Shown here: piece by piece, positions 49,965 to 58,619 of the stretch
Numbering within the stretch: the stretch's first letter is position 1
How the letters are laid out: each line of letters begins with the position of its first letter
Assembly (NCBI RefSeq): GCF_014192015.1
Contig: NZ_JACHXJ010000004.1
Coordinates: forward strand, 1 to 64,000
Reading direction: 5' to 3'
Length of the DNA: 64,000 nucleotides
Source: Paenibacillus rhizosphaerae
GTDB taxonomy: Bacteria > Bacillota > Bacilli > Paenibacillales > Paenibacillaceae
Made by a program: the position numbers and the translations under genes
Notes under the pieces: model-generated
The model's database searches: none
What the model saw: only the letters and a program-made list of their open reading frames with translations
Told to the model about the DNA's origin: nothing

Positions 49965-50328
49965 GGGGGCGTTCTTGGATTCGACGGGGATAGTTCGAGC
50001 ATGAGTAGCGGGTAGTGGGGACGCGTCCACTTCATCAACGCTAAAGCCAATAATAACTGGCAAACAACAAACTTCTTACGCTGTAGCAGCTTAATAACCT
50101 GCACACGTGCTCTCGCTCTGCATCGCCCATGTGCCGGGATGAGGGCTCAACTTTAGTGGGATACGCTGTCTAGTCTCCGCCTGGGGCTAGCTGAAGAAGA
50201 CAAACAGGCTGACCCTATCGGGATCCGGTGACGGGGAGCCTGGTAGGGTGACATCAAAACTGTCACTACACCCGTAGAAGCTTATGTGGCGTTATCTTCG
50301 GACAGGGGTTCGACTCCCCTCGCCTCCA
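49965..50328 (+). ncRNA. ssrA: Transfer-messenger RNA
   Basis: The 5' end GGGGGCG pairs with CGCCTCC at 50321-50327 to form the tRNA-like acceptor stem; the T-arm AGGGGTTCGACTCCCCT is intact. The tag frame starts with GGC at 50059 and ends at TAA 50092-50094, coding GKQQTSYAVAA, so the added tag is (A)GKQQTSYAVAA. After discriminator A50328 comes TAA, so CCA is not encoded. Works with SmpB and RNase R encoded just upstream. Confidence 0.95.
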
Positions 50329-50344
50329 TAACGAGCATCAGAAA

Positions 50345-50371
50345 GGCGACCCGTAACGGGTCGCTTTTTTG
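50345..50371 (+). terminator. Intrinsic terminator after ssrA
   Basis: GCGACCCG-TAA-CGGGTCGC followed by TTTTTT. Confidence 0.92.
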
Positions 50372-50531
50372 CATCTCCGTTTTTATTAGAACGGCTGCAC
50401 AATGTCTCTTAATCAAAATTTTTTTTCGCTTTCATTGTGGTTTACTAAGTATACTACCCGGGGAAGATTTTGCAGTGTCATACTGCAGGATAAGGTGAGT
50501 TCCATGAAATGGAAGGAAAAGCAGAGAACAC

Positions 50532-50560
50532 TTGTTATTCAACTCCAGTTGTGTTATAGT
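50532..50560 (+). promoter_or_regulatory. Sigma-A promoter of the cold-shock gene
   Basis: TTGTTA (50532-50537), 17 bp, TATAGT (50555-50560). Start site near 50567, so the leader is ~129 nt. Confidence 0.7.
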
Positions 50561-50585
50561 TAGTTTATTGGAATTTCGACCTGAG

Positions 50586-50648
50586 ATCACATATTGTAGA
50601 GGGTTAGATTTTGATGATGTAACCTTGTACAATATGTGATTTTTTTTT
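50586..50648 (+). terminator. Intrinsic terminator in the cold-shock gene leader
   Basis: ATCACATATTGTA (50586-50598) and TACAATATGTGAT (50628-50640) are perfectly complementary over 13 bp and followed by a run of T to 50648. It stands between the promoter and the gene, so transcripts would end at ~80 nt unless the hairpin is avoided. Temperature-dependent attenuation is an inference. Confidence 0.8.
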
Positions 50649-50695
50649 GAAACTCGAAGATCATGTAAAAAATAGAATTATGGAGGTAATTGAAC

Positions 50696-50896
50696 ATGCA
50701 AAAAGGAACAGTAAAGTGGTTTAATGCAGACAAAGGTTTTGGTTTTATCGAGGTTGAAGGCGGAGACGACGTATTCGTGCACTTCAGTGCAATCGTGAGC
50801 GACGGCTTCAAATCGTTGGATGAAGGTCAAAGAGTTGAATTTAATGTAGTACAAGGCAATCGAGGCCCACAGGCTGAGAATGTTGTAAAACTCTAA
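50696..50896 (+). CDS. cspB: Cold-shock protein (CspB type)
   Basis: 66 aa from ATG 50696 (GGAGGTAATTG upstream). Single-strand nucleic-acid binding OB fold with RNP1 KGFGFI at 13-18 and RNP2 VFVHF at 26-30; Trp8 and the other aromatic residues are present. Acts as an RNA chaperone. Preceded by a leader terminator, followed by its own terminator and a YdjO-like gene. Which csp paralogue it is cannot be told. Confidence 0.95.
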   Translation: MQKGTVKWFNADKGFGFIEVEGGDDVFVHFSAIVSDGFKSLDEGQRVEFNVVQGNRGPQAENVVKL

Positions 50897-50907
50897 GACT
50901 GTCATTA

Positions 50908-50943
50908 GAAAGGTCCCGCACATCGTGTCGGGGCCTTTTTTCA
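50908..50943 (+). terminator. Intrinsic terminator after cspB
   Basis: AAAGG-CCCG, loop CACATCGTGT, CGGG-CCTTTTTT. Confidence 0.88.
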
Positions 50944-50976
50944 CTTAGGATTCCAGAAGAGAAAGAGGGATGCTGC

Positions 50977-51189
50977 TTGTACTATTCACGGAAAAGACTG
51001 ATGATCGATCTTCCAGAGGAAATGACAACGATATGGTCATGCACCAATGAAAAGTGCAACGGTTGGATGAGGGATAACTTTGTTTTTTTGATCCAACCGG
51101 TCTGTGGCCAATGCAATTCCTTCATGGAGAAAAGTGAGAAAATGCTGCCTATTTTAGCCAATACAAGTCCGAATCAGACGAAGCATTAA
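50977..51189 (+). CDS. YdjO-like cold-inducible small Cys-rich protein
   Basis: 70 aa from TTG 50977 (GAGGGA six bases upstream). Two cysteine pairs, SCTNEKCNGW and VCGQC, suggest a small Zn ribbon. Length, MYYSRKR start and the CNGWMR-NF pattern resemble B. subtilis YdjO, described as cold-inducible. It sits right after a cold-shock gene. Function unknown. Confidence 0.75.
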   Translation: MYYSRKRLMIDLPEEMTTIWSCTNEKCNGWMRDNFVFLIQPVCGQCNSFMEKSEKMLPILANTSPNQTKH

Positions 51190-51192
51190 ATG

Positions 51193-51222
51193 AACTCCAC
51201 AACCTCATGAGGTTGTGGAGTT
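51193..51222. terminator. Perfect 30-bp palindrome between convergent genes
   Basis: AACTCCACAACCTCA and its exact complement form a 15-bp stem with no unpaired loop base; weak T-runs on each side. Likely two-way terminator for the YdjO-like gene (+) and the nitroreductase (-). Confidence 0.75.
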
Positions 51223-51238
51223 TGCATTTCTGACAGGC

Positions 51239-51982
51239 CTACTTCAAATCAAACCCCTTGCTCTTCACATATTCCGTATACCCGCCTAACGGCAAATCCT
51301 TATCCAGCATAGAGATGAACTTCCCGGACCAGCTGGCTTTCTGCTTGTTGTTCGTTCGAGCGATATAATACTCTTCCACTTCCCGGTCATACTCTTCAAC
51401 TTGAGTTTTAAGATCATGATTATACTGGTTTTCAAAAAAAACGGCGGACCGTGGCAGCCGCGGCTTTTGCTCGGGGAATTCATCGGGGACACCTACCGCA
51501 AGACCGACCAAAGGAATGACAAAGTCCGGCAGGTCAAGCCATCCGTCCAGTGCGGGCAGGGCACTGTTAATTCCGCCGATGATGACGGCTCCGAGCCCCA
51601 TCGATTGAGCCGCCAAATTGGCGTTTTGCAGGGCAAGAGAGGCACTCAGTACAGAGGTTTGATAAAAATACGAGTAGCTCAGGTTGCGGCTCATTTTTTC
51701 CTGTTGGTCCGGGCCGGCGGCCAGCATCATACGGTGAAGATCGGCGCAAAAGACAAAAAAATACCCGCATTCCGCAATCCACGGATTTTCCGAATGCTCC
51801 GCGATTTTGTTGCGCAGTTCCTGATCGGTGACGCCGACGATCGAGAACGGCTGCATATGCGCCGAGGTTGGTGCCATTTGCGCCGCGTCGACGATGGCCT
51901 CGATTTGCTCGTCGGTTAACGGCGTATTTGTAAACTTGCGGATGGAGCGATGCTGGTGGATCAATTGGATAACCTCATTCAT
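51239..51982 (-). CDS. NAD(P)H-dependent flavin nitroreductase, NfrA/NfsA type
   Basis: 247 aa from ATG 51982 (GGAGGGAA upstream on the minus strand). N-terminal HRSIRKFTNTPLTDEQ and APTSAHMQPFSIVGV are the FMN-binding pattern; LGAVIIGGINSALP in the middle; C-terminal KPRLPRSAVFFENQY resembles the NADPH-binding region of NfsA/NfrA. Reduces nitro compounds, quinones or FMN. Divergent from a MarR gene with shared palindromic operators. Confidence 0.9.
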   Translation of the reverse strand: MNEVIQLIHQHRSIRKFTNTPLTDEQIEAIVDAAQMAPTSAHMQPFSIVGVTDQELRNKIAEHSENPWIAECGYFFVFCADLHRMMLAAGPDQQEKMSRNLSYSYFYQTSVLSASLALQNANLAAQSMGLGAVIIGGINSALPALDGWLDLPDFVIPLVGLAVGVPDEFPEQKPRLPRSAVFFENQYNHDLKTQVEEYDREVEEYYIARTNNKQKASWSGKFISMLDKDLPLGGYTEYVKSKGFDLK

Positions 51983-52046
51983 AAAAATTCCCTCCAAATC
52001 AATGTGATTTCTGCAGAAGCTGCATGAAGACCACGTTCCAGCCGAA

Positions 52047-52064
52047 TGGTTTCCATGGAAACCA
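52047..52064. promoter_or_regulatory. Operator-like palindrome 1, MarR/nitroreductase region
   Basis: TGGTTTCCATGGAAACCA is a perfect 18-bp palindrome, 65 bp upstream of the nitroreductase start. Confidence 0.7.
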
Positions 52065-52093
52065 CAATAACAAGGACGTGCCGGTTTGTCAAA

Positions 52094-52120
52094 TGGTTTC
52101 TTTGGAAACCATGATATAAT
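52094..52120 (+). promoter_or_regulatory. Operator-like palindrome 2 and MarR gene promoter
   Basis: TGGTTTC-TTT-GGAAACCA shares its arms with palindrome 1, whose centre is 47 bp away. It ends one base before an extended -10 (TGATATAAT, 52112-52120), so a bound repressor would block the MarR promoter. Confidence 0.7.
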
Positions 52121-52147
52121 GGAAAGAAAAAAAGGTAGGCTTGCCTT

Positions 52148-52636
52148 ATGCCAGATATGAATGATGATTTGCTTCAGCTTAAAAACCGCATCGAAAAATC
52201 GATATACCGGATCCTCGTCAGCGAGGCCGAGGATGACAGCGATCGGCTCTGGCTTATGGAGCGCATCTCCGACGACCGGCTGAAAAAGCTGCTGCCCCGT
52301 CTATCCGTCTCAAGCCTGCACGTTCTAGACGTCATCTATGCGAAAGACGGCATTAAAGGGATCGATATTGCCCGCGAGATGGGCCTTACGAAAGGCGCTG
52401 TCTCCAAAATTACCCGCAAATTGCTGGATCAGGGTCTGATTCGGAAAACCCAGCTGCCGGAAAACCTGAAAGAAATTTATTTTTCTGTGACTGCGCTTGG
52501 CACCGAATTGGCTGAGCTGCATCGGGTATTTCATGAGGAGAAGGATCATAAAGCGACGGAACTGTTGGCAAGTTACGACGCGGCGTCGCTGGAAATCGTG
52601 GCAGACTTTCTGGAGAAGCTGGCCAGTCTGCGGTAG
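52148..52636 (+). CDS. MarR-family transcriptional regulator
   Basis: 162 aa. Winged helix near 60-125 (GIDIAREMGLTKGAVSKITRKLLDQGLI, split here as GIDIAREMGLTKGAVSKITR). Divergent from the nitroreductase; two palindromes with shared arms lie between, so it probably represses both genes and responds to an electrophile or quinone-like compound, by analogy with similar pairs. Confidence 0.88.
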   Translation: MPDMNDDLLQLKNRIEKSIYRILVSEAEDDSDRLWLMERISDDRLKKLLPRLSVSSLHVLDVIYAKDGIKGIDIAREMGLTKGAVSKITRKLLDQGLIRKTQLPENLKEIYFSVTALGTELAELHRVFHEEKDHKATELLASYDAASLEIVADFLEKLASLR

Positions 52637-52669
52637 CCTAAGATCTAAAGATCTATCGGTAAGAAAATT

Positions 52670-52698
52670 GAAAAATCGTCGACACCGACGGCGATTTT
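52670..52698. terminator. Hairpin between convergent MarR and AraC genes
   Basis: AAAATCGTCG, loop ACACCGA, CGGCGATTTT; flanked by A and T, usable in both directions. Confidence 0.65.
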
Positions 52699-52760
52699 GG
52701 ATATATTCTTTCTTGAAAATTAGTCGGGAAGCTTGCCCCACGCGGACTGGCACTTCTTAT

Positions 52761-53618
52761 TCAATCCTCGTTCTTTCTATGGGGACCATCTTGGTTTGGA
52801 CCAAAGGCTTCGCTCCGATAATGTTTCGGCGAGGCCCCCTTCACTCTTTTGAACATTTTGGAGAAGAGCAGGGGGTCGCTGTAGCCGACTGAGCGGGCGA
52901 TATCGCCGATCGAAAGGTCTGCGTTTCCCAACATTTTAGCTGCCATATTCATTCGATAGCGAATCAGGTAATCCTGAATGCTTATGTTCGTTTGCTGTTT
53001 GAATAAAGAGCATAGATAGCTTCGATTGAGTCCGATCAAATGGGCGATGTCCTCGATGGTCATTTTTTGAGAAACGTTCAATTCGATAAAGTCCTTCACT
53101 TGCTCCACGTAAACCTCAGCTCGGCTTTCCCTTTGTACGGTGGGCGCTTCCGGACCGGATTCCACCAGCAAAGATAGCATCAAATACAGCAGCCCCGTTA
53201 GCCTGGTCTCTCGGGCTTTCCGGCTTTCCCTCGACTGGGCCATTAACTGCAAATACTGATGGATCAAGTCGTCTCTGTCATAATGCAGGATCGGGGATGA
53301 AGGAGTTAGCCCTGCTTGCATAAGGAGAGGCTCAGCCAGCGTGCCGTTAAAACCGACCCAACCGTAGGACCAAGGGTTGTCCTCGTCGGCTTGATAATAG
53401 GTGACGACATGGGGACAAATCAGAAACCCCTGTCCTTTTCGAAGGTGGTGTCTCACTCCCCCTACCTCGAAAATCCCCTCCCCTTTGAAAATATAATGGA
53501 GCAAATAATGAGTCCTTACGGCAGGCCCGAAATAATGACCGGATATACAATCCTCCATGCCAAATTGCGTCAGATGCAGCTCAGTGTGCTGTTTGCTTCG
53601 CGGCAGATACTCTAACAC
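52761..53618 (-). CDS. AraC-family transcriptional regulator
   Basis: 285 aa from GTG 53618 as best guess; the open frame continues to 53681 and no start has an ideal site. N-terminal cupin-like sugar-binding region (LHYIFKGEGIFEVGG), two HTH motifs at the C-terminus (IEDIAHLIGLNRSYLCSLFK; IGDIARSVGYSDPLLFSKMF). Divergent from an alpha-galactosidase gene, so it is probably its activator in response to alpha-galactosides. Confidence 0.88.
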   Translation of the reverse strand: MLEYLPRSKQHTELHLTQFGMEDCISGHYFGPAVRTHYLLHYIFKGEGIFEVGGVRHHLRKGQGFLICPHVVTYYQADEDNPWSYGWVGFNGTLAEPLLMQAGLTPSSPILHYDRDDLIHQYLQLMAQSRESRKARETRLTGLLYLMLSLLVESGPEAPTVQRESRAEVYVEQVKDFIELNVSQKMTIEDIAHLIGLNRSYLCSLFKQQTNISIQDYLIRYRMNMAAKMLGNADLSIGDIARSVGYSDPLLFSKMFKRVKGASPKHYRSEAFGPNQDGPHRKNED

Positions 53619-53695
53619 AAGTAAATCCCATCCCCTTACAAATAGAATACCTATCATAATAACATAACTAGTGAGCACCATGCCATGTACGGCCT

Positions 53696-53753
53696 ATCGT
53701 ATGATCATATATGATTTTTGTATAAAAGCCTGTATTTCTTGAATCGTATGATC
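53696..53753. promoter_or_regulatory. 11-bp direct repeats between araC-type and alpha-galactosidase genes
   Basis: ATCGTATGATC occurs exactly at 53696-53706 and 53743-53753, 47 bp apart. Direct repeats fit the binding mode of AraC proteins. Confidence 0.5.
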
Positions 53754-53923
53754 CATCTTAAAGCCATGTTTTAGTGATAGGTTGAATACAAACATGCCGG
53801 AGCATTGCCCTTTGATGGCAGGCATGAAATGGTTTATAAAAACCGAAGCGGCACAGGCCGTCTTTCGAGGCCATGTTACGATGCATGAAGTACCGATGGG
53901 CAAGAAAGAAAGGATGTTTACCA

Positions 53924-56107
53924 ATGGGCGTAATGGTTCAAGAGCAAGCAGGGGTGTTTCATCTACAGTCTTCCGGCATGAGCTATTTGATTCAGATCGT
54001 GAACGGTTATCCTGTACATGGATATTGGGGTGGGAGACTGAAGCATCGGGAAGCGATGGGCGACCTCCTCATTCACACTCCCGCGGGGGCTGGGCTTGAC
54101 CGGCTGCCGCAGGAATACCCGCAGTACGGCAGCGGAGATTTCCGGAATCCTGCGTACCAGGCCGAGCTGGAGGATGGGACGAGGATTACGGAGCTCAAGT
54201 ACGACGGTTACCGGATCCTGAAGGGAAAACCGCCATTAAGCGGACTTCCGGCCGTTTATACGGAGGACGAGTCCGAAGCGGAGACGCTCGAGCTAATATT
54301 AAAGGATGCCTACTCGGGACTTAAGGTTGTCCTGCTGTATTCCATCTTCGCGGATCGCAACGTGATCATCCGGTCGGCTCATTTGATCAACGAAGGGGAC
54401 AAGAAGCTTCGGCTTCGCCGTGCCCTTAGTGCCAGCGTCGATTTCTCCGGCTATAGCGATTTGGAGATGGTGTACCTTTCCGGAGCGTGGGCCCGGGAAG
54501 GAAATGTGAAGCGGAGACTGCTTGAACAAGGCGAAACCCGGATCGACAGCAAAAGGGGCATGAGCAGTCACCAGTTCAACCCTTTTGCCGCGTTGGTCAC
54601 GCCGGAAACGACGGAACGCCACGGGGAAGCCTTCGGCTTCAGCCTCGTATACAGCGGCGGTTTTGAAGCGGGGGCGGAGGTGGATTCCTTTGGCTCTACA
54701 AGGTTTGGTATTGGCGTGAACTCTTTTGATTTCGCGTGGCAGCTGAATCCGGGGGAGAGCTTCCAAACGCCGGAAGCGGTCATGGTGTACTCCACGCAAG
54801 GATTGGGAGAGATGTCGCGGACGTATCACCGCCTGTACCGGACCCGGCTGAGCCGGGGGGAATACCGGGACGCAGAACGGCCGATCCTGGTCAATAACTG
54901 GGAGGCCACTTATTTCGACTTCAATGCGGACAAGCTGATTTCGATTGCGGAAGAGGGAGCCAAGCTGGGCATTGAGCTGTTTGTCTTGGATGACGGCTGG
55001 TTTGGCAAAAGGGATGCGGACAATTCGTCGCTCGGTGATTGGTATGAGGATCGCCGGAAGCTGCCGGACGGACTGGCGGATGTTGCAGAGCGCATTAACC
55101 GGCTGGGCCTGAAATTCGGGCTCTGGTTCGAGCCCGAGATGATTTCGCCGGACAGTGAGCTGTACCGGAGACATCCGGATTGGTGCCTTCACGTTCCGGG
55201 GCGGAGACGCAGCGAAGCCAGATGGCAGCTGGTGCTGGACTACACGCGCCAGGAAGTGCGCGATTACATCTATGACTCGCTCTCTGCGATTTTCTCCACC
55301 GTGCCGGTTGCTTACGTGAAATGGGACATGAACCGCGCTTTGACGGAAATCGGGTCTGCCGCCCTGCCGCCGGAGCGCCAAGCTGAGACCGCTCATCGCT
55401 ATGTTCTTGGGTTGTACGAGCTGCTCGAGCGAATCACCACCGATTTTCCGCATATTTTGTTCGAGAGCTGCTCCAGCGGCGGCGGACGATTCGACCCCGG
55501 CATGCTGTATTACATGCCTCAAACTTGGACCAGCGATAATACCGATGCGGTGGAACGGCTGAAGATTCAGTACGGGACCAGCCTGGTCTACCCCGTAAGC
55601 GCCATCGGAGCGCATGTGTCGGCGGTTCCGAACCATCAGGTTGGACGGATCACTCCGCTTGATTTTCGCGGCAATGTCGCCATGTCCGGAAATTTCGGGT
55701 ATGAGCTGGATCTCACGAAATTTACCGATGACGAAAAGGGAACGGTCAAACGCCAAGTCGCCGCCTACAAGCAGATTCGCGGTTTGGTTCAGCAAGGTGA
55801 CTTGTACCGTCTGAAAAGTCCGTTCGAGGGGAACGAGTCGGCATGGATGTTCGTTTCGGAAGATCAAGAGGATGCCTTGGTCTACGCTTTTCAAGTAATG
55901 GCCGTGCCAAACGCACCCAAGCGGACCTTGCGTCTGGACGGACTTGACCCAGAACTGGAATACGAAGTGGAGCCCGGAACCGGAGGGGAGAAAACGATCT
56001 TTGGGGGAGACCGGCTGATGCAGCTCGGTTTACCCCTTGCCTTCGAGCATAAAGATTATCAAAGCCGATGGTTTAGACTGCGGGCCCTCGGGCCCGGCAA
56101 GGCGTAA
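53924..56107 (+). CDS. Alpha-galactosidase, GH36
   Basis: 727 aa from ATG 53924 (AAAGGATG upstream); in-frame ATGs further upstream lack a site. Hydrolyses terminal alpha-1,6-galactose of melibiose, raffinose and related sugars. N-terminal beta-sandwich ~1-325, then the TIM barrel. By alignment with Geobacillus AgaA the nucleophile is Asp468 in KWDMNRALTE and the acid/base Asp538 in TWTSDNTD; ESCSSGGGRFDPG lies between. Cytoplasmic, no signal peptide, so substrates must be imported. A terminator follows. Confidence 0.94.
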   Translation: MGVMVQEQAGVFHLQSSGMSYLIQIVNGYPVHGYWGGRLKHREAMGDLLIHTPAGAGLDRLPQEYPQYGSGDFRNPAYQAELEDGTRITELKYDGYRILKGKPPLSGLPAVYTEDESEAETLELILKDAYSGLKVVLLYSIFADRNVIIRSAHLINEGDKKLRLRRALSASVDFSGYSDLEMVYLSGAWAREGNVKRRLLEQGETRIDSKRGMSSHQFNPFAALVTPETTERHGEAFGFSLVYSGGFEAGAEVDSFGSTRFGIGVNSFDFAWQLNPGESFQTPEAVMVYSTQGLGEMSRTYHRLYRTRLSRGEYRDAERPILVNNWEATYFDFNADKLISIAEEGAKLGIELFVLDDGWFGKRDADNSSLGDWYEDRRKLPDGLADVAERINRLGLKFGLWFEPEMISPDSELYRRHPDWCLHVPGRRRSEARWQLVLDYTRQEVRDYIYDSLSAIFSTVPVAYVKWDMNRALTEIGSAALPPERQAETAHRYVLGLYELLERITTDFPHILFESCSSGGGRFDPGMLYYMPQTWTSDNTDAVERLKIQYGTSLVYPVSAIGAHVSAVPNHQVGRITPLDFRGNVAMSGNFGYELDLTKFTDDEKGTVKRQVAAYKQIRGLVQQGDLYRLKSPFEGNESAWMFVSEDQEDALVYAFQVMAVPNAPKRTLRLDGLDPELEYEVEPGTGGEKTIFGGDRLMQLGLPLAFEHKDYQSRWFRLRALGPGKA

Positions 56108-56156
56108 CCATTGATCTAAGCCTGAGTAGAAACATCCAATAGAGTTAAGCTCCTTT

Positions 56157-56187
56157 TAAAGTCTCCTTGATTGGAGGCTTTTTTTGT
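56157..56187 (+). terminator. Intrinsic terminator after the alpha-galactosidase gene
   Basis: AAAGTCTCC-TTGATT-GGAGGCTTTTTTT. Confidence 0.88.
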
Positions 56188-56347
56188 TTTGTAAAAATAT
56201 TTTTCACCCGTACAACTCTTTATGCCAAGTCATACTTTTTAGGGACGCGCAAACACTGTTTCTCTGGACCCACACGGTATTTGTACGCTACTATTAAAAC
56301 CTATCGTTTCACCACGGATGCTACTGAATGTGTAAGGAGTTAAAAAC

Positions 56348-57238
56348 GTGAACCATGAAGACAAACAATCGACATTAGCCATTTGGCTCAGCTTCATAAG
56401 TAATATCGTGTTAACCGCTATTAAACTCGGTGTTGGGTTCTTATCCCATAGTCCGGTACTCATAGCCGACGGCGTACATAATGCAGGAGACGTCGTCGCT
56501 ACGGGCGCAGCTCTCAGCTCCATGCGAATTTCCAAGCAGCCTCCGGACGAGGATCATCCCTATGGTCATGGGAAGGCAGAGGTGCTGGGGGCAGGGGTGG
56601 TGGCCATCATTCTAGCGCTGGCCGCTCTATATATGGCCTATCACTCCGTCATGGTGCTGTTCGAACCCCCGCACAAAACAACGGTCGTCGCGCTGGCAGC
56701 TGCGGCTTTTTCTTTGATTTTGAAGCAAATTCTCTATGTCTATACCATGGCTATCGGAAAACGTCACCGTAGCAGCGGGCTCATTGCCACAGCTTATGAT
56801 CATCTTGCGGATGTTTATGCTTCCATAGCAGCGGTCATCGGCATCGCATTGGGAATGCTCGGCGATCGTTATGATATCGCGATTCTCTCCTATGGCGACC
56901 CTATTGCAGGAATCGTTGTCGCTTATTTGGTGTTAAAGCTGGCTATTCATATGGGAAGATCCTCGGTCGATGTTTTGATGGAGAAAAACGTGGACTTGGA
57001 GAAAATGAACGAGCTTACGGAGTTAGTCAAAACGGTTCCGGAAGTAAAGCGTTTAGATCGCCTTCGTGCGAGAGACCACGGCCATTATATAATCGTTGAT
57101 ATTCGAGTCGGGGTGGCGGCTGAGCTTAGTGTTCAGGAAGGGCATGATATCTCCAAAAATATTAAACAAACGATTATGAAGCATTGCTCCGATGTCGGAG
57201 AGGTTATGGTTCATTTAAACCCATGGTATGAAGAGTAA
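56348..57238 (+). CDS. Cation diffusion facilitator family metal transporter
   Basis: 296 aa from GTG 56348 (AAGGAG upstream). Six membrane segments in ~10-205 and a cytoplasmic domain in ~210-290. Transport-site residues ADGVHNAGD near 40-48 and YDHLADV near 150-156; DHPYGHGKAE is the family loop motif. Expected to export Zn, Mn, Co or Fe by proton exchange; the metal cannot be told. Confidence 0.92.
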   Translation: MNHEDKQSTLAIWLSFISNIVLTAIKLGVGFLSHSPVLIADGVHNAGDVVATGAALSSMRISKQPPDEDHPYGHGKAEVLGAGVVAIILALAALYMAYHSVMVLFEPPHKTTVVALAAAAFSLILKQILYVYTMAIGKRHRSSGLIATAYDHLADVYASIAAVIGIALGMLGDRYDIAILSYGDPIAGIVVAYLVLKLAIHMGRSSVDVLMEKNVDLEKMNELTELVKTVPEVKRLDRLRARDHGHYIIVDIRVGVAAELSVQEGHDISKNIKQTIMKHCSDVGEVMVHLNPWYEE

Positions 57239-57253
57239 CCCATAAGCTTGCGC

Positions 57254-57283
57254 ATGATGCCGAGCCTTCAAACTCGATGCATC
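57254..57283. terminator. Weak hairpin between convergent CDF and ECF genes
   Basis: GATGC-GAG near 57258 and CTC-GATGCATC near 57273 can pair; short and without a clear T-run. Confidence 0.3.
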
Positions 57284-57856
57284 TTACTTGTTTAGTTTTC
57301 GAATCAGCAGCATGCTTAATTCAACCCACAACCAGCTATAGAAGAGGGAAAAGGCAAACATTAGAAGGGCTGCCTTGAAGTCAACAGCGGGCGACATGGC
57401 CGGCCCAAGAACGGGAAATCGAAAGACGCTAAGTAACAGCAGGATGCCGGAGCATAATACAACCGATCCGACCAGAACAGCTGCCCAACGTGTTTTGAAA
57501 TAGTAGAGGGACAGCCCGATCCCAAGGGCTAATAATCCTGTCGTTAGTGGAAATACGACCAGTTCGCTGGGCTGGATGAAAAGAAGCAGCAGCAGCGTGA
57601 GCGCATAAGCGAGCAATCCGGAGCCGGCGGATAAAAGGGAGGATACGACAATGGGGGCGGTCGCAAAGGGACTGAACAAAAAGCCGATGCCCGGCAATAT
57701 TCCGCCCATGGCTTGAAGCAGCGCGGAAATGGAAGCTAGAAAGGCGACAGCAATCATTTTTCTTGTCGTCAATGTCCCTGCACCTAATCGAGTCCGCATG
57801 TCATCGATCCCCGCACGTGAAGCAGATCCAGCCCAGTAATTCGTGAACTTGCCCAT
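57284..57856 (-). CDS. ECF transporter S component (substrate unknown)
   Basis: 190 aa from ATG 57856 (AAAGGTGGCGAG upstream). Five or six membrane segments from residue ~33 on, after a polar N-terminus of ~30 residues. The start of the membrane part, KMIAVAFLASISALLQAMGG, is like other S components. No substrate class (biotin, riboflavin, thiamine, cobalt, folate) can be recognised. Last gene of the minus-strand ecfA1-ecfA2-ecfT-S operon, which makes the S-component role likely. Confidence 0.75.
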   Translation of the reverse strand: MGKFTNYWAGSASRAGIDDMRTRLGAGTLTTRKMIAVAFLASISALLQAMGGILPGIGFLFSPFATAPIVVSSLLSAGSGLLAYALTLLLLLFIQPSELVVFPLTTGLLALGIGLSLYYFKTRWAAVLVGSVVLCSGILLLLSVFRFPVLGPAMSPAVDFKAALLMFAFSLFYSWLWVELSMLLIRKLNK

Positions 57857-57875
57857 TTCTTATATCTCGCCACCT

Positions 57876-58619
57876 TTAGATGAAAATACGGATCAAAACC
57901 AGCGTGAGCGCAAATCCGATGAGGACCGCATCGCGCCAGCCCATACGCAAGGAATCCGCCCGGCGTTCAACTCCGGGGAAGCAGCGTGCTTCCATAGCAA
58001 ACGCCAGTTGGTCCGCACGCCGGAAGACTGCATACAACAAAGCCAAGAACATGTTAAGGCGGCGCTGTAGAGTGGTACGAAGGCTGGCGCTGCCAGAACG
58101 GGCGTTTTTGATTTGGGCCGATTTAAACATCATGTCGATCTCTTCGATCAACAAGGGCATAAACCGAAATGCCAATGAACACATGAGTACGAATTTTCGG
58201 ACGGGAAACCGAAAGTAGCGGAGCGGATGCAGGATCGCTGCCAGCCCCTGCGTAAGCATTCTTGGAGAGGTCGTTAATGTTAGGGTTGTCGTCGTCACGA
58301 TCATGAATGCCAGTTTGCAGGGAATTACAATCGCTTGGGTTAAGCTGTGATTGAACAGCAAATGATACACAAACAACACAAATAGAATAGGCAGGAGTCC
58401 TTGTAGTCCACCCCATAAATAGGCGACCGGAAGCTTAGAAAGCAAGATGAGCACGAAGGAGGAGGCTGCAAGGATAAGGATATCTCGTAACCCGTCAGAA
58501 GTGGCGGCCAGGATAAGATAGGTTGCAGAAAATATCAGTTTGGCGCGGGGATCAGCCTTATGAACAAAAGAGCCCGTATTCATGAATGAGCCGAAAGGCA
58601 TTAATCGAAGCCATTGCAC
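57876..58619 (-). CDS. ecfT: ECF transporter transmembrane component EcfT
   Basis: 247 aa from GTG 58619, with GGGGGGGAG upstream on the minus strand; it overlaps the end of ecfA2. Hydrophobic helices at ~30-130 and a cytoplasmic coupling region with the EcfT mark FAMEARCF near 220, where most family members have AMEARG. Links S component to the ATPases. Confidence 0.9.
   Translation of the reverse strand: MQWLRLMPFGSFMNTGSFVHKADPRAKLIFSATYLILAATSDGLRDILILAASSFVLILLSKLPVAYLWGGLQGLLPILFVLFVYHLLFNHSLTQAIVIPCKLAFMIVTTTTLTLTTSPRMLTQGLAAILHPLRYFRFPVRKFVLMCSLAFRFMPLLIEEIDMMFKSAQIKNARSGSASLRTTLQRRLNMFLALLYAVFRRADQLAFAMEARCFPGVERRADSLRMGWRDAVLIGFALTLVLIRIFI

Noticed and set aside
52641..52654. AGATCT-AA-AGATCT repeat after the MarR gene
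   Set aside because: Short repeat of a 6-mer next to the stop codon; likely chance and not clearly a terminator, which lies at 52670-52698.
54299..55894. A 531-codon open frame on the minus strand
   Set aside because: Antisense to the GH36 alpha-galactosidase, whose motifs and active-site residues are complete; no start signals.
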